A stretch of DNA of 64,000 nucleotides from contig JACRJB010000056.1 in assembly GCA_016215605.1 (NCBI GenBank), positions 51,069-115,068 of the forward strand. The letters run 5' to 3'. Positions 9,882-18,774 of this stretch are shown in pieces. The stretch is from Rhodopseudomonas palustris. GTDB lineage: Bacteria > Pseudomonadota > Alphaproteobacteria > Rhizobiales > Xanthobacteraceae. Positions within the stretch are counted from its first letter, which is position 1. Every line of letters starts with the position of its first letter. The translations under genes and the position numbers were made by a program. The notes below the pieces were generated by a model that was given only the letters and a program-made list of their open reading frames with translations, was not told the origin of the DNA and did not search any database.

Positions 9882-11234
9882 TCACTTCGGTTTCTTCGCC
9901 CGCGCCTTGGTCTCGCGAAACCGTTTGGCCCAACCTTCGCGGAGCGTCTGGTCGCCTCGTTCGACTGCGAGCGCATCGTCCGGCACGTTCTTGGTGATGA
10001 CCGATCCAGATCCGATATAGGCACCGACACCGATTTTGACAGGTGCAACCAGCGACGAGTTCGAACCGACGAAGGCGCCGGCGCCGATCTCGGTCTTGTG
10101 CTTGTTGAAGCCGTCGTAGTTGCAGGTGATCGTGCCCGCGCCGATATTGGCGCCTTCGCCGATGTGCGCGTCGCCGATATAGGTGAGATGATTGACCTTG
10201 GCGCCGGCGTCGATCTGCGCCGCTTTGGTCTCGACGAAATTACCGATCTTGGCGCCGTCGCCGAGCGACGTGCCCGGCCGCAGCCGCGCGTACGGGCCGA
10301 CCGACGTGTTCTTGCCGAGCGACGTTTCGACGAGGTGCGAGAAAGAGTGCACCACCGCGCCGTCGGCGATGCTGACGCCGGGGCCGATCACCACGAACGG
10401 CTCGATCGTGACGTCCTTGCCGAACGTGGTGTCGGCGGCGAGGTGAATCGTCTCCGGCGAGATCAGCGTCACGCCGGCGGTCAACGCCGCCTGGCGCAGC
10501 CGGGTCTGCATCACCGCTTCGGCTTCGGCGAGTTGCGCCTTGGTGTTGATGCCGCGGACTTCGTCCTCGTCGGTTTCGATCACGCTCGCGACGAGGCCGC
10601 GCTGCCGCACGATGCCAACCGCGTCGGTCAGGTAGTACTCGCCCTTGGCGTTGGCGTTGCCGATCTGCTCGAGCACCTCGAGCGCGATCTTGCCGTCGAT
10701 CGCCATCACGCCGGCGTTGCACAGCGTGATCTTCAGTTCGTCCGGGCTGGCGTCGGCCTGCTCGCGGATTGCGGCCAGTTGCTTGCCTTCGACCACCAGC
10801 CGGCCGTAGCCGGTCGGGTCGGCGGCGCGGAAGCCGAGCACCACCAGCGCCGAGCCGTGATGCAGCGGTTCGCGCAGCCGCGCGAAGGTCTCGGCGGAGA
10901 TCAGCGGCGTGTCGCCGAATGCGATCAACAGATCGTCCGCGCCCTTCGCGATCGCATCCTTGGCGGCCAGCACCGCATGCGCGGTGCCAAGCCGCTCGCG
11001 TTGCACGTAGATCTCCGCATCCGGGCGGACGCGCTTGACCTCGTCGGCGACGGCCTGATGATCCGGGCCGATCACCACCGCGATCCGATTGCCCTCGCCC
11101 TGCGGCGCTGCGGCCAGCACGTGCGCCAGCAGCGGACGACCTGCGACCGGGTGCAGCACTTTCGGCAGCGACGATCGCATCCGCGTCCCCTCGCCGGCCG
11201 CAAGTACGATCGTCAGGCTGGTTCTCGTCGTCAT
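9882..11234 (-). CDS. glmU: Bifunctional GlmU (UDP-GlcNAc pyrophosphorylase / GlcN-1-P acetyltransferase)
   Basis: A 450-aa enzyme catalysing the last two steps to UDP-GlcNAc. The N-terminal nucleotidyltransferase has [18 protein letters not shown] (residues ~11-28) and the metal-site region TPLISAETF. From about residue 250 a left-handed beta-helix of hexapeptide repeats carries the acetyltransferase, with NFVETKAA and the NYDG loop near the active site. The tail is Lys/Arg rich. It lies upstream of glmS on the same strand. The divergent SPOR-like gene begins about 165 bp away. Confidence 0.97.
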   Translation of the reverse strand: MTTRTSLTIVLAAGEGTRMRSSLPKVLHPVAGRPLLAHVLAAAPQGEGNRIAVVIGPDHQAVADEVKRVRPDAEIYVQRERLGTAHAVLAAKDAIAKGADDLLIAFGDTPLISAETFARLREPLHHGSALVVLGFRAADPTGYGRLVVEGKQLAAIREQADASPDELKITLCNAGVMAIDGKIALEVLEQIGNANAKGEYYLTDAVGIVRQRGLVASVIETDEDEVRGINTKAQLAEAEAVMQTRLRQAALTAGVTLISPETIHLAADTTFGKDVTIEPFVVIGPGVSIADGAVVHSFSHLVETSLGKNTSVGPYARLRPGTSLGDGAKIGNFVETKAAQIDAGAKVNHLTYIGDAHIGEGANIGAGTITCNYDGFNKHKTEIGAGAFVGSNSSLVAPVKIGVGAYIGSGSVITKNVPDDALAVERGDQTLREGWAKRFRETKARAKKPK

Positions 11235-11400
11235 CGCTATTCCCGCAAGCTCGATTTGCAGCCCTCATAAATGGTTTTGAGCCTGAGGGGAAACCGCTTT
11301 CCGGGAACGAAAATGCCTCGCGCCCCGCAGCGAGCCGACATTTCCCTGTTAATGTTAGCGACGTGATTCGCTTGGGCGGCAGGGGCTTTTGGACGTTCGG

Positions 11401-12711
11401 ATGGCGAGGAACAGCGATGATCTGGCGGACAGTTTCGCGACCGACGAGTCGGGCGGCTGGCTGACGCGCTTTCTGGCGGACGAGGAAGAGCTCGACACCC
11501 GCGGCAAATGGCGGCTGGCGTCGTGGGCGGCCGGTTCCCTCGGCGCGCTGCTGATCGCGATCCTCGCCAGCCAAACCGCGGTCGACCGTCGGCGCGATCA
11601 AGTCGCCGCCGCCGATCTGGCGCGGCAGTCCCAGCAGATTCAACGACTCGCCAAAGAGAGCCAGGGTGAAGCGAGCCGGCTGGCCGCGGCGATCGATACG
11701 CTCAACAGCGACCGCGACCGGCTGTATTCGCGCCTCGGCTCGCTCGAGCAGGGTCTCGAATCGGTCACTGGCTCGATCGCGCGGGTGACGGCGTCGGCCA
11801 AGCCGACGGCCGGTACGGACAAGGCGGCCGCTCTGCCGGACATCCCGGTGAAAGAGCACGCCCACCCGGCCCCGCCGATTGCTGCTGTCGAGTCCAAGGC
11901 GAGTGCGCCGGCGACGGCCGCAGTCCCCGCCGCGCAACCGATGCCGTCGACAGCCAAAAGCTCCGCGCCGGTTGCAGCCACCGAACCTGCGCTTCCGCCG
12001 GCGGCGCCGGAGCCGGCCGCCACGGTTCTTGCCGCAGCACCCGCGGCCGCAGCTTCACCTTCGGCAACGCCCGCCCCCGCCATGCCGGCATCGCCGCCGG
12101 CCACCGCGGCCGCCGAAACCAAGCGGCCCGACAAGCCGGCCCTGGCTGCGGTCCAGCCCGCCACGCCGTTGATGCCGTCGCGCTCGATGCTGGCGCCGCC
12201 GGATTCGGCCGCCGGCAGGCTGGTGCAACCGCAGGCCTCGACGCCGCCCGCTCCGGAAGGCGAGCCGGACGTCGATACGCCCGAGGAGACGGCGGTGGTC
12301 GTGCCGCGCGCCGAATTCGGCGTCGAACTCGGCGGCGCCAACTCGGTCGATGGGCTTCGCGGTCTGTGGCGCCGGCTATCGAAGGCTCACAAAGAGCTGA
12401 AGGACATGCGACCGATCATCATGGTCAAGGAGAATGCCAGCGGCGGGCAACTCCGACTCGTGGCCGGCCCGCTCAACGACGCCGCGGCGGCTGCCAAGCT
12501 GTGTGCGGTGCTGGGTGCCGCCGACCGGACCTGTGAGACCTCGGCGTTCGACGGCCAGCGCCTGCCGCTGACCTCGACGGCGCCGCCGCCCCGGGCGCCG
12601 CGCAAGCGGCCGCCGAAAGTGACCGCCGCGCCCGAGCCCCCACCCCCGCCGGAGCCGCCGCCGGCGCCGAAGCCGGCGGCGTCGCTGTCGTCGATTCTCG
12701 GTCTGCGCTGA
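11401..12711 (+). CDS. SPOR-like single-pass membrane protein, Ala/Pro-rich
   Basis: About 436 aa. A short cytoplasmic N terminus is followed by one membrane segment (LASWAAGSLGALLIAILASQ, roughly residues 40-60), a predicted coiled coil (about 65-125, QQIQRLAKESQGEASRLAA...), a very long Ala/Pro-rich linker (about 130-300), and a C-terminal SPOR-like fold (GQLRLVAGPLNDAAAAAKLC). A Pro-rich tail closes it. SPOR domains bind denuded peptidoglycan at the septum, so a cell-envelope or division role is inferred. A TTG at 11389 preceded by AGGGG is an alternative start four codons upstream; ATG at 11401 has poorer Shine-Dalgarno spacing, so the start is uncertain. Confidence 0.65.
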   Translation: MARNSDDLADSFATDESGGWLTRFLADEEELDTRGKWRLASWAAGSLGALLIAILASQTAVDRRRDQVAAADLARQSQQIQRLAKESQGEASRLAAAIDTLNSDRDRLYSRLGSLEQGLESVTGSIARVTASAKPTAGTDKAAALPDIPVKEHAHPAPPIAAVESKASAPATAAVPAAQPMPSTAKSSAPVAATEPALPPAAPEPAATVLAAAPAAAASPSATPAPAMPASPPATAAAETKRPDKPALAAVQPATPLMPSRSMLAPPDSAAGRLVQPQASTPPAPEGEPDVDTPEETAVVVPRAEFGVELGGANSVDGLRGLWRRLSKAHKELKDMRPIIMVKENASGGQLRLVAGPLNDAAAAAKLCAVLGAADRTCETSAFDGQRLPLTSTAPPPRAPRKRPPKVTAAPEPPPPPEPPPAPKPAASLSSILGLR

Positions 12712-12772
12712 GATCGAACCGACCGCGCGGCGGCGGGTTGTTCGCAGCCGCAAACCGCAGCATAATCGCCCG

Positions 12773-13153
12773 ATGAAAAAACAACCGTTCCGCCTCACCC
12801 CCTATCAGGTGCAGTGGCTCCTGATCGTGGGTTTCCTCACCGTCGGTTACGCGCTGTATCTGCGCTATCTCGCGATCGAACTGTCGACCGTGGCGCTCGC
12901 CTGCGACGCCGGCCTGCAATCGATGCTGTGCAAGACGCGGCTGCTGATGACCTACCTGTTCCGCAATTCCGTGTTCGGAATCGCGGCGGTGGTGATCGCC
13001 GTGCTGCACTTCATCAGGCCGTCGATCGTGCTGCTGACCGCCGGCCTGGTCGTCGCCGGCTTCGGCATCGTGCTCTACAATATCGGCCTGTCGGGAATTG
13101 CGATCGGCCTGCTTATTTTGGGGTTTGCACGGCCCGCGCCCGCCACAGCGTGA
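12773..13153 (+). CDS. Small integral membrane protein, unknown function
   Basis: A 126-aa protein with about four hydrophobic segments: near 13-32 (WLLIVGFLTVGYALYLRYLA), 60-82 (FGIAAVVIAVLHFI), 82-100 (SIVLLTAGLVVAGFGIVLY) and 103-118. Two Cys (ALACDAGLQSMLCK) lie in the first loop and could form a disulfide if that loop is periplasmic, which recalls small DsbB/vitamin-K-reductase-like topologies, but I cannot assign it. Its 3' end overlaps the 3' end of the convergent ndvC-like gene by 41 bp, so the two transcripts are antisense there. Confidence 0.7.
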   Translation: MKKQPFRLTPYQVQWLLIVGFLTVGYALYLRYLAIELSTVALACDAGLQSMLCKTRLLMTYLFRNSVFGIAAVVIAVLHFIRPSIVLLTAGLVVAGFGIVLYNIGLSGIAIGLLILGFARPAPATA

Positions 13154-14729
13154 GCGCCATCATCGCATAGACCGCACAGGTCCACAGCGACTGCCAGTTC
13201 TTCGGGCCCTCGTTGAACACGGTGTAGACGGCGCAGACCGCGAACACCCCGGCGAACACCGCCTCTGCGATCGGCCGTGCGCCCTGCTGCGGCCGATTCA
13301 GCAGCATCAGCAGGAACAGCGGCAACACCGCCATCGTCAGCGACGCGAACGGGAAGTCGCGGTAGCGCGGGTCGAAGGTGAAGCCGAGCGCGGTCTGGGC
13401 GCCGATCAGCACCGTCACCACGACCGACAGACCGAGCGCATAGGTCAGGAACGACCGGCTGCGGTCTTCGCGCGGCCCGAACAGGTCGAGGAAGGTCGGC
13501 ACCGGGCGGCCGGACATCAGCGCGTTCGCCGCCAGGATCGGCGTCAGCACGCCGCTCGCCAGCAGCAATCCCCATTGCAGCCAGCGGCCCCAGCCGTAAC
13601 TTTCGACCAGCATCTTGTCGACGGCGATGCCGAGCAGCACGCCGCCGGCGGTCGCCGACGCTCCCACCGCCAGCCACGACACCAGCCGCGGCGGCCACGG
13701 CTTGCGCCGCAGCGTCAGCATCCCGGTCGCGAACACCAGCACGCTCAGCACCATGCCGGCGGCCATCGACAGCTTCCACTGCGGGAAGTTGCTGATCGGC
13801 ACCCCCGCCGGATATTTCAGCTCGCGGTTGTCAGCGTCGATCAGCCCCCAATAGCCGCCGACGGTGCCTTCGAGATCGCGCTTCCACGGCTGGTCGTAGG
13901 CTTCGATCAGGTTGACGCGGAAATTCTCCAGCTTGGCGAGGCTCAGGATCTCGGACACCACCCGCGCCTGATTGGCGCGCGACGGCAGCGCGCCCTCGCG
14001 CATCCGCCCGGCGCTCGGCCAGCCGGTCTCACCGATCAGGATTTCCTTGGCCGGAAATGCGACGGCGACCCGTTTGCGAATCTGATCGACATGCGCGGCC
14101 GCGTAGCGCGCACGGATCGGCAGGTCTTCCCAATACGGCAGGATGTGAATGGTGACAAAATCCACCGCATCGTAGATTTCGCGATTGCGCAGCCAGTATT
14201 CCCAGACGTCCGCATAGGTGACCGGAATCTTCGCCTGCGATTTCACCAGCCGGATCATCCCGGCGAGGTCCCCGGCCGTCATCTCGCCGCGCAGCAACAC
14301 TTCGTTGCCGACCACCAGCGAGGTGATGACGTTGGGATAGTCCTTGGCCAGGCCGACGGCGACCGCGATCTGCGCCAGGTTCTTGGCGCGCTCATTGCCG
14401 AGCCAGATGCCCTGCAGCACCTTCAGCCCCACCTTGCCGGCGATCGCCGGCAACTGCTCGAGGCCGTTGTCGACCGAATAGGTGCGCACGCATTTCGAGA
14501 TCTTGGCGAGCTGGACCATATCCTGCTCGATCTGCTCGGCGGCGATCCGCGTGGTCGGATCGAGTGGCGTCTGCTCGCCGCGGAACGGCGCATACGACAC
14601 GCATTCGAGCTTGTCGCTCGGGTCGATCGGGGCGCGCGACAAAGTGACCGGCGTGGCGATCCACCACCACACGCCGAAGATGATGCCGAGAGATATCGGG
14701 AGAAGCGCCAGCGGCGTGCGAAAAGAAAT
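13113..14729 (-). CDS. ndvC: GH17-domain membrane glucanosyltransferase, NdvC-like; apparent ATT start
   Basis: A glycoside-hydrolase family 17 domain with the acid/base Glu in VVGNEV and the nucleophile in GETGWPSAG, followed by a C-terminal half of about seven membrane segments. Bradyrhizobium NdvC, needed for the beta-1,6 linkages of cyclic beta-(1,3),(1,6)-glucans, has this kind of architecture and a size near 60 kDa. The first conventional start, GTG at 14672, lacks a ribosome-binding site and cuts through a hydrophobic signal-anchor (ALLPISLGIIFGVWWW). An in-frame ATT at 14727-14729 lies 8 bases after a perfect GGAGG (14738-14742) and restores the anchor, giving 538 aa. An in-frame TAA closes the frame just upstream. 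I favour the ATT start. The symbol is by analogy. Confidence 0.75.
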   Translation of the reverse strand: MSFRTPLALLPISLGIIFGVWWWIATPVTLSRAPIDPSDKLECVSYAPFRGEQTPLDPTTRIAAEQIEQDMVQLAKISKCVRTYSVDNGLEQLPAIAGKVGLKVLQGIWLGNERAKNLAQIAVAVGLAKDYPNVITSLVVGNEVLLRGEMTAGDLAGMIRLVKSQAKIPVTYADVWEYWLRNREIYDAVDFVTIHILPYWEDLPIRARYAAAHVDQIRKRVAVAFPAKEILIGETGWPSAGRMREGALPSRANQARVVSEILSLAKLENFRVNLIEAYDQPWKRDLEGTVGGYWGLIDADNRELKYPAGVPISNFPQWKLSMAAGMVLSVLVFATGMLTLRRKPWPPRLVSWLAVGASATAGGVLLGIAVDKMLVESYGWGRWLQWGLLLASGVLTPILAANALMSGRPVPTFLDLFGPREDRSRSFLTYALGLSVVVTVLIGAQTALGFTFDPRYRDFPFASLTMAVLPLFLLMLLNRPQQGARPIAEAVFAGVFAVCAVYTVFNEGPKNWQSLWTCAVYAMMALTLWRARAVQTPK

Positions 14730-15007
14730 GGTTCCGTCCTCCAGAAGTCCCGTCGATTAGCCGCTCGCGGGCGATCTGCCAAGGGCATAAGCTGACGCGC
14801 CGTCCGACGCGCCAAAATGAACGCGCGTTAAGCTACGTGAATTCGTCGCCATGTCGTCGCCGATCGATTGTCATTGCTGGACAAAACTCGAAATGTCCGT
14901 CATGGGAAAACGTGCAGGGTCAGGCTGTATCGGCGACAAATTTCGGCGGCGTCGGGGCGGATGGGGATCGAGGCCGTTGTGGTCCTGCCAACCAGATCGG
15001 GGACGCT

Positions 15008-15610
15008 ATGCGACGTGTATTCCTTGAGTTCCAGAACGCGCTGTGGCGTGGCCTGGCCGCGACCGGACTTGCCCTGCTGATCGGCATCGGCGGCGCGATC
15101 GCCCAGAGCGGCGACCTGCGCGCCCAGGATCAGAACGCCAAGCCCGCAGCCAATGCCAATCAGCCGGCGCAGGCGCCCGCGGACGCCCTCAAGGAGAGCC
15201 AGCGCAAGACCGACGAATTCGTCGAAGCCGCGCAGGCGATCAACGGTCCGGCCGGCAATCCGGAATGCGTCTGGCTCGGTCGCCGCGTCGTGGTGCTGAT
15301 GTGGCGCGACGATCTCGACACCGCGTTCCGCCATCTCGATCTGTACGACCGGTTCGGCTGCCCGACCGGCCACATCCAGGCGGCGTTCCGCTGCCTGGTG
15401 CGCTCCGGCCCGATCGATCCGAAGGTGCCGGAAGGTCTGAGCGGCCGCGTCCATGCCTGCTGGATCAATCCGAACGCGCAGCAGCAGCCCGCCGCAGCGG
15501 CCGCCACTCCGGCCGCGCCGGCAGCCAAGCCCGCGGCGCCGGCGACGACCCCGACGCCGGCCGCACCGGCGACGCCCGCGCCTGCTCCGACTCCTGCCCC
15601 GGCGAAATAA
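15008..15610 (+). CDS. Small secreted Ala/Pro-rich protein between the ndvC- and ndvB-like genes
   Basis: About 200 aa from ATG 15008 (MRRVFLEFQNALWRGL). A hydrophobic stretch at about 15-30 ends in AIAQ, a plausible signal peptide. The middle (about 70-145) is a compact domain with four Cys (PECVWLG, RFGCPTG, FRCLVR, HACWIN), probably two disulfides in the periplasm. The C-terminal ~50 residues are an Ala/Pro/Thr linker with no domain. From memory, the third cyclic-glucan gene of Bradyrhizobium japonicum, ndvD, encodes a small protein located between ndvB and ndvC; position and size fit, but I cannot confirm homology. A longer in-frame start exists at 14837. Confidence 0.65.
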   Translation: MRRVFLEFQNALWRGLAATGLALLIGIGGAIAQSGDLRAQDQNAKPAANANQPAQAPADALKESQRKTDEFVEAAQAINGPAGNPECVWLGRRVVVLMWRDDLDTAFRHLDLYDRFGCPTGHIQAAFRCLVRSGPIDPKVPEGLSGRVHACWINPNAQQQPAAAAATPAAPAAKPAAPATTPTPAAPATPAPAPTPAPAK

Positions 15611-15675
15611 ACCGGCGCGGTTTCGGAACGGCCGGAAAATTTCGCGGTTGGCTTGCGACCGCCCTTAATTCGCCA

Positions 15676-15795
15676 CGGCCCCGTATGATTTGATCGTCAA
15701 CGGGGCCGAGCGCTATGCTTGAGTTGCTACCGCCTTGGTCGGACCTCGGGGACGGGTCCGCTGACCAGCCATCTGGGCCCCGTATGGTTTAGTCG
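15676..15795 (+). promoter_or_regulatory. Structured leader of the ndvB-like gene with duplicated 20-bp element
   Basis: GGCCCCGTATGATTTGATCG (15677-15696) and GGCCCCGTATGGTTTAGTCG (15776-15795) match at 17 of 20 positions. Between them lies ACGGGGCC (15700-15707), an exact complement of the first 8 bases of either copy. Pairing with the first copy makes a 9-bp hairpin; pairing with the second would cover bases -22 to -15 relative to the ndvB ATG at 15798, where no clear Shine-Dalgarno is otherwise seen. A switch between the two is inference. The first hairpin could also end transcription from the upstream gene. Confidence 0.4.
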
Positions 15796-15797
15796 CG

Positions 15798-18485
15798 ATG
15801 CGCGCCGTCGTCGCCGTTCTGCTGTTGGTCACTGCCGTTCACGCCGGTCTCTGGGGGATCCTCCAGAGCAAAGAAAAAGCCTCCGACTTCTCCGGCATCC
15901 TGCCGAGCGTCTCCTACGCACCGTTCGACGGCTCCGCGCATCCCGACGTCGACAACATTCCGAGCGCCGAACGGATTCGCAGCGACCTGAAGACGCTGTC
16001 GACGATGAGCCGTGCGATCCGCCTGTATTCGTCGACCGGCGGCGTCGAGCTGGTGCCGCCCATCGCCAACGAGGTCGGCCTCAAGGTCACCGTCGGCGCC
16101 TGGATCGACAAGTTCACCGACCGCAACGAACGCGAAATGCAGGCGGCGGTCGATCTCGCCAAGCACAACAGCAACGTGAACGGCATCGTCGTCGGCAACG
16201 AAACCATCTACCGCGCCGACCAGAAGGTCGAGGACCTGATCAAGCTGATCCAGCGGGTCAAGAGCCAGGTCAGCGTCCCGGTGACCACCGGCGAGATCTG
16301 GAACATCTGGCTCGAACATCCCGAGCTCGCGTCCTCGGTCGACTTCATCGCCGCGCACATTCTGCCCTACTGGGAAGGCTTCTCCGACAAGCAGGCGGTC
16401 GATCAGGCGCTGATCATCTATCAGAAGCTGCGCGACGCCTTCCCCGGCAAGCGCATCGTGATCGCCGAATTCGGCTGGCCGAGCGCCGGCTACAATCTCA
16501 AGGCCGCGATCCCCGGCCCGTTCGAACAGGCGGTGACGCTGCGCAATTTCGTCAGCCGCGCCGAAGCGATCGGGATGGAATACAACATCGTCGAGGCGAT
16601 CGATCAGCCCTGGAAGTTCTTCGAAGGCGGCGTCGGTCCGTATTGGGGAATTCTCAACGCCTCGCGGCAGCCGAAATTCGCCTGGACCGGCCCGGTGGTC
16701 GATCCGGCGTATTGGAAGCTCGCGACCATCGCGCTGCTGGTCGGCATCCTGCTGTCGCTGCCGATCCTGCAGCTCGCCGCGCCGACCGCGATGCAGACGC
16801 TGCTGCTGTCGGCCGGCGCACACGGCGTCGGCGCCTGGGCCGCCACCGTGTTCGCCTATTGGACTGGGCATTATTTCGTGTTCGGCTCGGCGTTCGCCCT
16901 GACGCTCGGCATGATCCTGCTGGTGCCGCTGGTTCTGATCGCCTTGGCGCGGGTCGAGGAAATCGCCGTGGTGGCGTTCGGCCGCAAGCCGCGCCGGCTG
17001 ATCACCCGGGCTCTGACCGATGCGCAGCAGGCCCGAACCAAGGCCGACGGCACCGCGCATTATCCGAAGGTCTCGATCCACGTCCCGGCCTATTTCGAGC
17101 CGCCGGAGATGCTGAAGCAGACGCTGGATGCGGTGGCGCGGCTCGACTATCCGAATTTCGAATGCGTGGTGATCATCAACAACACGCCCGATCCGGCCTT
17201 CACCCAGCCGATCCAGGACCACTGCCGCGAGCTCGGCGAGCGCTTCAAATTCATCAACGCAGAGAAGGTGCAGGGCTTCAAGGCCGGCGCGCTGCGGATC
17301 GCGATGGAGCGCACCGCGGTCGACGCCGAGATCATCGGCATCATCGACGCCGATTACGTCGTGACGCCGGACTGGCTGAAGGATCTGGTGCCGGCGTTCG
17401 ACGATCCGCGGGTCGGCCTGGTGCAGGCGCCGCAGGAGCATCGCGACGGCGACCGCTCGCTGATGCACTACATCATGAACGGCGAATATGCCGGCTTCTT
17501 CGACATCGGCATGGTCCAGCGCAACGAGGTCAACGGCATCATCGTGCACGGCACGATGTGTCTGATCCGTCGCGCCGCGATGGACATGGCCGGCGGCTGG
17601 TCGAGCGACACGATCTGCGAGGACAGCGATCTCGGCCTCGAGATCATGGAGCACGGCTGGCTCACCCACTACACCAACACCCGCTACGGCTACGGCCTGC
17701 TGCCGGACACCTACGAGGCGTTCAAGAAGCAGCGCCATCGCTGGGCCTATGGCGGCTTCCAGATCATCAAGAAGCACTGGCGCCGCTTCCTGCCCGGCAA
17801 CAGCCGGCTCAGCCAGGACCAGAAGCGCGAATTCGGCCTCGGCTGGCTGAACTGGCTCGGCGCCGAAAGCCTCGGCGTGGTGGTGGCGATTCTCAATCTG
17901 ATCTGGGTGCCGATCGTCGCCTTCGCCGACATCGCGATTCCCGACAAGATCCTCACTCTGCCGATCATCGCGTCGTTCGTCGTGACGCTGGCGCACTTCC
18001 TGGTGCTGTACCGGCTGCGGGTGAAGATCAACGTGCCGCAGATGCTCGGCGCGATGCTGGCGGCGATGTCGGTGCAGTGGACGGTGTCGCGCGCCGTGGC
18101 GCAGGGCCTGATCACCGAGCACCTCGCTTTCGCCCGGACCTCGAAGGGCGGCCTGACCCTGATGTCGGTCGAGTTCCAGGCGTTCTGGGAAGCGGTGATC
18201 GGCGTGCTGCTGCTGATCGGCGCCGGCGTGCTGGTGGCGTCGAACTCCTTCCGCCAGATCCATGAGATCTACATCTTCGCCGGCGTGCTGGTGCTGCAGA
18301 GCCTGCCGTTCCTGGCCGCGGTGGTGATCGCGATCCTGGAGAATTCCCGAATCAATTCGTTCCAGTGGTGGACCGACACCAGGATCCGCACCGCCGAGCT
18401 GATCGGCCTGCGGCCGGTGACGCTGCCGCCGGCGATCCCGGCCCGGCAGAAGGTCGCCCAGGAAGTCCACCACGACGCCGCCTGA
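15798..18485 (+). CDS. ndvB: GH17-GT2 fusion beta-glucan synthase, NdvB-like
   Basis: An 895-aa membrane protein. After an N-terminal signal-anchor (about 1-20) comes a GH17 domain (about 35-290) with both catalytic glutamates visible, E135 in VVGNET and E224 in AEFGWPSAG. Membrane segments at about 305-385 lead to a family 2 glycosyltransferase (about 415-680) with DAD near 514, CEDSD near 607 and the processive Q-x-x-RW signature QRHRW near 645, followed by more membrane segments. This combination matches Bradyrhizobium NdvB, the beta-1,3-glucosyltransferase for periplasmic cyclic beta-(1,3),(1,6)-glucans important for osmoadaptation and symbiosis. It is divergent from the ndvC-like gene, with the small secreted protein between. 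Confidence 0.82.
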   Translation: MRAVVAVLLLVTAVHAGLWGILQSKEKASDFSGILPSVSYAPFDGSAHPDVDNIPSAERIRSDLKTLSTMSRAIRLYSSTGGVELVPPIANEVGLKVTVGAWIDKFTDRNEREMQAAVDLAKHNSNVNGIVVGNETIYRADQKVEDLIKLIQRVKSQVSVPVTTGEIWNIWLEHPELASSVDFIAAHILPYWEGFSDKQAVDQALIIYQKLRDAFPGKRIVIAEFGWPSAGYNLKAAIPGPFEQAVTLRNFVSRAEAIGMEYNIVEAIDQPWKFFEGGVGPYWGILNASRQPKFAWTGPVVDPAYWKLATIALLVGILLSLPILQLAAPTAMQTLLLSAGAHGVGAWAATVFAYWTGHYFVFGSAFALTLGMILLVPLVLIALARVEEIAVVAFGRKPRRLITRALTDAQQARTKADGTAHYPKVSIHVPAYFEPPEMLKQTLDAVARLDYPNFECVVIINNTPDPAFTQPIQDHCRELGERFKFINAEKVQGFKAGALRIAMERTAVDAEIIGIIDADYVVTPDWLKDLVPAFDDPRVGLVQAPQEHRDGDRSLMHYIMNGEYAGFFDIGMVQRNEVNGIIVHGTMCLIRRAAMDMAGGWSSDTICEDSDLGLEIMEHGWLTHYTNTRYGYGLLPDTYEAFKKQRHRWAYGGFQIIKKHWRRFLPGNSRLSQDQKREFGLGWLNWLGAESLGVVVAILNLIWVPIVAFADIAIPDKILTLPIIASFVVTLAHFLVLYRLRVKINVPQMLGAMLAAMSVQWTVSRAVAQGLITEHLAFARTSKGGLTLMSVEFQAFWEAVIGVLLLIGAGVLVASNSFRQIHEIYIFAGVLVLQSLPFLAAVVIAILENSRINSFQWWTDTRIRTAELIGLRPVTLPPAIPARQKVAQEVHHDAA

Positions 18486-18495
18486 GACGTTTTCC

Positions 18496-18519
18496 AGCGC
18501 TCATCCAGGGTTGAGCGCT
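18496..18519 (+). terminator. Possible terminator hairpin after the ndvB-like gene
   Basis: AGCGCTCA (18496-18503) and TGAGCGCT (18512-18519) form a perfect 8-bp stem with an 8-base loop, 11 bases after the stop codon. No T-run follows, so termination is only suggested. Confidence 0.4.
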
Positions 18520-18639
18520 TGGACGAGGAGCGCGCCGTAAATATCTGTGTCTCCGGGCAAATCTCGCCGAAACCGGGCGCAATCGCCCGCCCACGGCTAT
18601 TGACCCGCGCGCCCCCGCCCCCTACACAGCGCGGCACGT

Positions 18640-18715
18640 GAGCGCGTAGCTCAGACGGTAGAGCACGTGACTTTTAATCATGGGGTCGAGGGTTCGAGTC
18701 CCTCCGCGCTCACCA
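18640..18715 (+). tRNA. tRNA-Lys (UUU)
   Basis: A complete 76-base cloverleaf. Acceptor arms GAGCGCG (18640-18646) and CGCGCTC (18705-18711) pair fully, followed by discriminator A and encoded CCA. The D-arm region AGCTCAGACGGTAGAGC, anticodon loop CTTTTAA (anticodon TTT) on a CGTGA/TCATG stem, and T-loop GTTCGAGTC are all present. It reads AAA/AAG lysine codons. The SGNH-like gene follows 60 bases downstream. Confidence 0.97.
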
Positions 18716-18774
18716 TTGCATCTCAACAGCAGTTCATTTCCGTCAGGTCCGGCGTTCGCCGATCGGTTGTCAAA

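Noticed and set aside
18667..18774. Start of the SGNH-like gene inside tRNA-Lys
   Set aside because: The extra 36 residues are encoded by the tRNA and its flank; ATG 18775 begins a good signal-anchor.
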